DNA of 64,000 bases, from the NCBI RefSeq assembly GCF_009389715.1, contig NC_052395.1:18282028-18346027 (forward strand), in the 5' to 3' direction. Under the pieces are notes generated by a model. That model was not told where the DNA came from, searched no databases, and worked only from the letters and a program-made list of their open reading frames with translations. A program made the position numbers and the translations under genes. Numbering within the stretch: the first letter of the stretch is position 1; each line of letters begins with the position of its first letter. Positions 60,113-64,000 of the stretch are shown here, piece by piece. This DNA comes from Phoenix dactylifera. Taxonomy: Eukaryota > Streptophyta > Magnoliopsida > Arecales > Arecaceae.

Positions 60113-63100
60113 AATAGATCCTTGTCCTCAAGATCCATAGATGGAAACTGGTCCCTCAGCTCCTTAGTGTTTTCCTAGGTAGCATCCTCTGCAGGGAGTC
60201 TTTGCCATTTAACCAAGCTCTCCTCAATAAACTTCGAGCCTTTCTTCACCCAGCGAATATCCAGCAAAGCTTCCGGCGCCAGCACGATTTCTCCTTCATT
60301 AGTAACCGCAAGTCAATACTGGTTGCACTAGCTTCGCCCAACTTCCTTTTAAGTAAGGACACGTGAAAAATAGGATGAACACGGGACCCCTCTGGAAGTT
60401 TGAGCTTATAAGCTACCTTACCCACTCGCTTTTCAATTGGATATAGCCCAAAAAATCCGCTAGCTAGTTTTTGATATGCCCGTTTAAAAACTGTTTGCTG
60501 CCGATAAGGATGCAGCTTGAGGAAAACCAAATCCCCGTCTTGGAACTCCACGTCGCGCCTCTTGGAATCAGCTATTTGTTTCATGCGGTTATTGGCTGCA
60601 TGCAAATTTTCCTTCAATTGTCGCAGCAATACATCACGGGAGGAAAGGCTTTGGTCCACTTCGTGGACTGGAGATTGGCCCACTTGGTAGTGCGGAATGG
60701 TTGGGGGCAGCCGACCATACAGAGCTTGGAAGGGGGTCATTCCTGTGGATGAGTGATAGGCTGTATTATACCAGAATTCAGCCCATGGAAGAAGAGAATT
60801 CCATTTTCGTGGCTGTTGATGGACCAAGCAGCAAAGGTATTGTTCCAAGCACCTATTTACGACTTCTGACTGTTCGTCCGTCTGCGGGTGGTGGGCGGAA
60901 CTCATTTTCAGCTGTGTTCCTGATAACTTGAAGAATTCGCGCCAAAAATTGCTAATGAAAATGGGGTCGCGATCACTTATGTAGATCTGGGCATACTGTG
61001 GAGTTTAACCACTCCCTCCACAAATTTTTCAGCCACAGTCTTTGCAGTAAACGGATGAGTCAAAGCCAAAAAATGTGTAGACTTACTGAGGCGATCCACC
61101 GCCACTAAGATAGTATCCTTGCCGTTGGATGGGGGAAGACCTTCAATAAAATCCATAGTGATGTCATCCCATACTTGGCATGGAATGGGTAGTGGTTGAA
61201 GAAGACATGCTGGTGGCAACGTTTCTGCCTTAGCTCGCTGACAAACATCACAAGAGGAGACATAGTTGTGCACCGTGTGATACATCGACGGCCAATAGAA
61301 TTGTTGGGCAAGTCTTTTGAATGTCCGCAGCACACTTGAGTGACCACCACATTGTGAATCATGAAATTCCCTTAAAAGTTGGTTGATTATGGGCGAGTTG
61401 GGAGGCACTACCACCCGGTTTTTAAATAAAATCAACCCATCACGCCACGTGTAAGAAGCCCCTGGTTTCTCAGTGGCTAACTTGCCAATTTTCTCCATGT
61501 ACACGTCTCCCACAGTCGCGGCCTTAATATCATCCCATAATTGGGCCTGCAAAAAAGACAATGCATTAATAATTGGGCCGCCCACCACTTGTGAGAGTGC
61601 ATCTGCTGCGCCATTTTCTCGGCCTGGCTTATAAAGTATTTCATAATCATAACCCAGCAGCTTTGCCACCCATTTCTGTTGCTCTGGTGTGACCATGCGT
61701 TGCTCCAACAAATACTTGAGGCTTCGTTGGTCCGTCTGAATATAGAACCTCCGACCCAGCAGATATGGTCGTCAAGTTCGTATGGCTTCAATGATGGCTA
61801 GCATCTCCTTGGCGTATGTGGACCATGACAGTTTTGAAACTCCCAGGGCCCGGCTCATGAAGGCAATTGGTTTGCCTTGTTGAGTTAGAACCGCGCCAAT
61901 TCCCTCTCCTGAAGCATCAGATTCAATAACAAATGGCTCATTAAAGTTAGGCATAGCAAGAGTAGGAGTAGAGGTCATAGCCTGTTTGAGGAAAGTGAAT
62001 GTTGTCTCAGCTTCATCTGTCCACCCGAACTGCCCCTTCACCAGATTAGTGAGTGGTCGCGCCAATATCCCATAATTACGAACAAATTTCCAGTAGTAGC
62101 CTGTAAGACCTAAGAAACCACGCAATTTTGAAATATTAGTAGGTCTAAGCCAATCTAGCATTGCCTTAATTTTGCCTTGGTCTACTTTTACCCCTTGAGG
62201 AGTAACAATGCGACCCAAATATTCCAACTCCTGTTGACCGAAGGCACATTTGCTGATCTTAATAAAAAATTGGTGATGCCTTAATATTTCAAAAGCTTGT
62301 TGAACATGTTCAAGATGCATAATCCAATTGGGGCTATAAATTAAAATGTCATCAAAAAAGACCAATACAAATTTACGCAGATAAGGGCGAAATATGGAAT
62401 TCATAATGGCTTGAAAAGTAGAGGGTGCATTGCAAAGACCAAAGGGCATAACTAAATATCATAATGACCATTGTGGGTATGAAAAACAGTTTTATGGATA
62501 TCATTTGGGTGTATTCGTACCTGATGGTAGCCGGCCCTTAAATCTAATTTTGTAAAATAGGATGCGCCATGAAGTTCATCTAGCATGTCATCGACCGTTG
62601 GGATAGGAAATCAATCTTTGATAGTAATGAAATTAAGGGCCCGATAATCAGTGCAAAAGCGCCATGTACCATCCTTCTTTTTAACCAACAGGACAGGTGA
62701 TGAAAAGGGATTGGTACTTGATCTTATAAGCCCCAATTTTAACATGTCTTGAACTTGTTTTTCAATCTCAGCTTTTTGAAAATAGGCATACCTGTAGGGT
62801 CGCACATTGATTGGTTCTATGCCTTCTTTAAGAGGAATGCAGTGGTCAACCTCCCTCTTTAGTGGTAACTGCGTTGGTTCTTGAAAAATGTCAGCATAAG
62901 CCTCCAATACTAGCTGCATATCCGGTTGAACGTCCTGTCGTGGTACTTCTTCGAGTGACTGCAGACAAATTGCAAACATGGAACTCGTCTCAATTCTTTA
63001 GAGACCACCTTCAGAGATGCAGCTTGAATGGGCTGCGCATCAGTTCCTTGTAATCTTCGAGCTTGATTCTCCCATTGGAATTCCATTATCATTTTTTTCC

Positions 63101-63656
63101 AATTACAAACAACCGAACCCAATTGCTCCAGCCACTGTATACCCAATACTAAGTCCAAACCAGTTAGTGGTAAAGAATAGAGGGTAAGGAAAAAAGGGAT
63201 ACCCTGAAGGAGGACATGCACGTTCTCAAATCTTCCCTGGCACTACAATCGATTCCCATTAGCAAACCGCACCGTGAATGGCTCGATAGGAACCACGAGT
63301 AAGTGAAGCAAACTAGCCATCTTTTCACTAATAAAATTATGGGTAGAGCTGTTGTCAATGAGCACAACCACTTTATGATGCCTGCCTCTAGCCGTGACCC
63401 GCATTGTTTTGGAGGTGGACCATCCAGTCAACGCATGCAAGGATATCTCTGGTTCAGGCTGAAGATCGGATGTAGGCTCTTCTACAACCTCGTCAGTAAA
63501 TTCTTCACACGTAATGTTGCCCGCACTAGTGCTTCCTTCAAGTAGTAAGAGTTGCGGTCCTCTGCACTTGTGTCCCACAGTGAACTTGTCATTGCAATTA
63601 AAGCAAAGACCTTGAGCTCTTCTTTTCTGCATTTCTTCCCACGTTAGGCGCTTCAC
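60113..63656 (-). pseudogene. Ty3/gypsy chromovirus pol: protease, RT, RNase H, integrase, chromodomain (broken)
   Basis: Reading leftward: a CCHC knuckle CFNCNDKFTVGHKC, then a protease where LIDNSSTHNFI replaces the family LIDSGATHNFI. The reverse transcriptase follows ([19 protein letters not shown], then [43 protein letters not shown]), then RNase H (FVIESDASGEGIGAVL). The integrase has an H-H-C-C finger (FHDSQCGGHSSVL ... CDVCQRAK) and a core (DFIEGLPPS, AHHPQTDEQSEVVNR). The end carries a chromodomain (PEALLDIRWVKKG ... VKWQRLPAEDAT) with a TAG where a Trp is expected. Further damage: a TGA where Arg of KDRFPIP is expected (about 62610), and frame breaks near 62450, 61780, 60970 and 60280. 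The chromodomain marks it as a chromovirus. The copy is dead. Confidence 0.93.
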
Positions 63657-64000
63657 TGGGAATGCTGGTATGGATCTTGTTGGAGTTGAAATGTCCAGCT
63701 ACGGTCGGTTGAGTTGAGGTGGCAGTGTAAATCTTCGTTGGCGCAAGAGCTGGTCGTCTCGCATGCAGGCAAGGCTGACAGCCTCCTTCAATGATTTCGG
63801 CTTAAACATCCGGATGCCTTCTGCTATTTCGGGCTTGAGACCTCCCATGAAAGTTCCCACCAATGCCTTCTGCGTCCACCCATGCACTCGGTTGCCCAGT
63901 CTCTCAAACTCTTTCTGGTAGTCTCGTAAGGAGCCCACCTGTTTGACCCATGAAAGTGCCTCATCAAAATCCTCACATTCGGTTGGTCCAAATCGAGCCC
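63657..64000 (-). pseudogene. Gypsy gag (Retrotrans_gag), cut by the window edge
   Basis: The minus-strand frame enters at the window edge as FGPTECEDFDEALSWVKQ and continues GSLRDYQKEFERLGNRVHGW, ETF-like VGTFMGGLKPEIAEGIRMF and LKEAVSLACMRDDQLLRQRR. This is the conserved capsid-region pattern of chromovirus gag. A stop after LNRP (near 63700) breaks the link to the zinc knuckle at about 63580-63620. Confidence 0.9.

Noticed and set aside
1..64000. CRISPR arrays, operons, rRNA or tRNA genes
   Set aside because: The only regular short repeats are microsatellites, the CGGGTC arrays and the AGTCGAC array. None has constant repeats with unique spacers and cas-like genes. I saw no tRNA or rRNA gene by eye, though a covariance-model scan would be decisive.

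Overview
This is nuclear DNA of a flowering plant. It has spliced genes with GT-AG introns, a chloroplast light-harvesting gene, a plant-specific class VIII myosin, and many nested LTR retrotransposons and LINE pieces in AT-rich intergenic DNA. Gene and repeat style suggest a monocot, perhaps a palm, but that lineage is only inference. Nothing points to a bacterium, organelle or virus.

Three host genes are well supported. (1) A class VIII unconventional myosin of the ATM2/VIII-B type lies on the + strand at 15084-35326. I could join 24 coding exons in frame into 1,252 residues, including exons of 28 and 14 bases. (2) A light-harvesting complex II type III gene (LHCB3) lies on the minus strand at 37051-38061, with three exons. 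It is tail-to-tail with the myosin. (3) An F-box/LRR (FBD-like) gene lies on the + strand at 48697-50373, with three exons. A possible first coding exon of a fourth gene (minus strand, 58612-58698) and two orphan exon-like pieces (36551-36567, 36678-36734) are offered only as leads.

The rest is mostly transposon history. A complete but broken Ty1/copia element (3917-9383, minus) has two LTRs, PBS, PPT and a 5-bp target duplication. A hAT-like non-autonomous element built of CGGGTC repeats (18034-18981, 8-bp target duplication) sits in myosin intron 1. A 5'-truncated LINE with a poly(A) tail lies at about 38880-39682. A 2.55-kb probable solo LTR (41789-44341, TATAT duplication) split the second copy of an older tandem duplication. 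It carries an array of AGTCGAC motifs at about 21-bp spacing. A second copia fragment (LTR, PBS and gag only) is nested inside a LINE reverse-transcriptase remnant (52588-54760). The right end is the 3' two thirds of a Ty3/gypsy chromovirus (59659 to beyond 64000), decayed by stops and frameshifts.

I found no CRISPR array, operon, rRNA or tRNA gene, and no convincing new multi-gene system. The most informative observations are the hAT-like CGGGTC element, the phased AGTCGAC array in the solo LTR, the tandem duplication that dates that insertion, the nested LINE/copia structure, and myosin substitutions at normally conserved motor positions together with a 21-residue tandem duplication in its tail.
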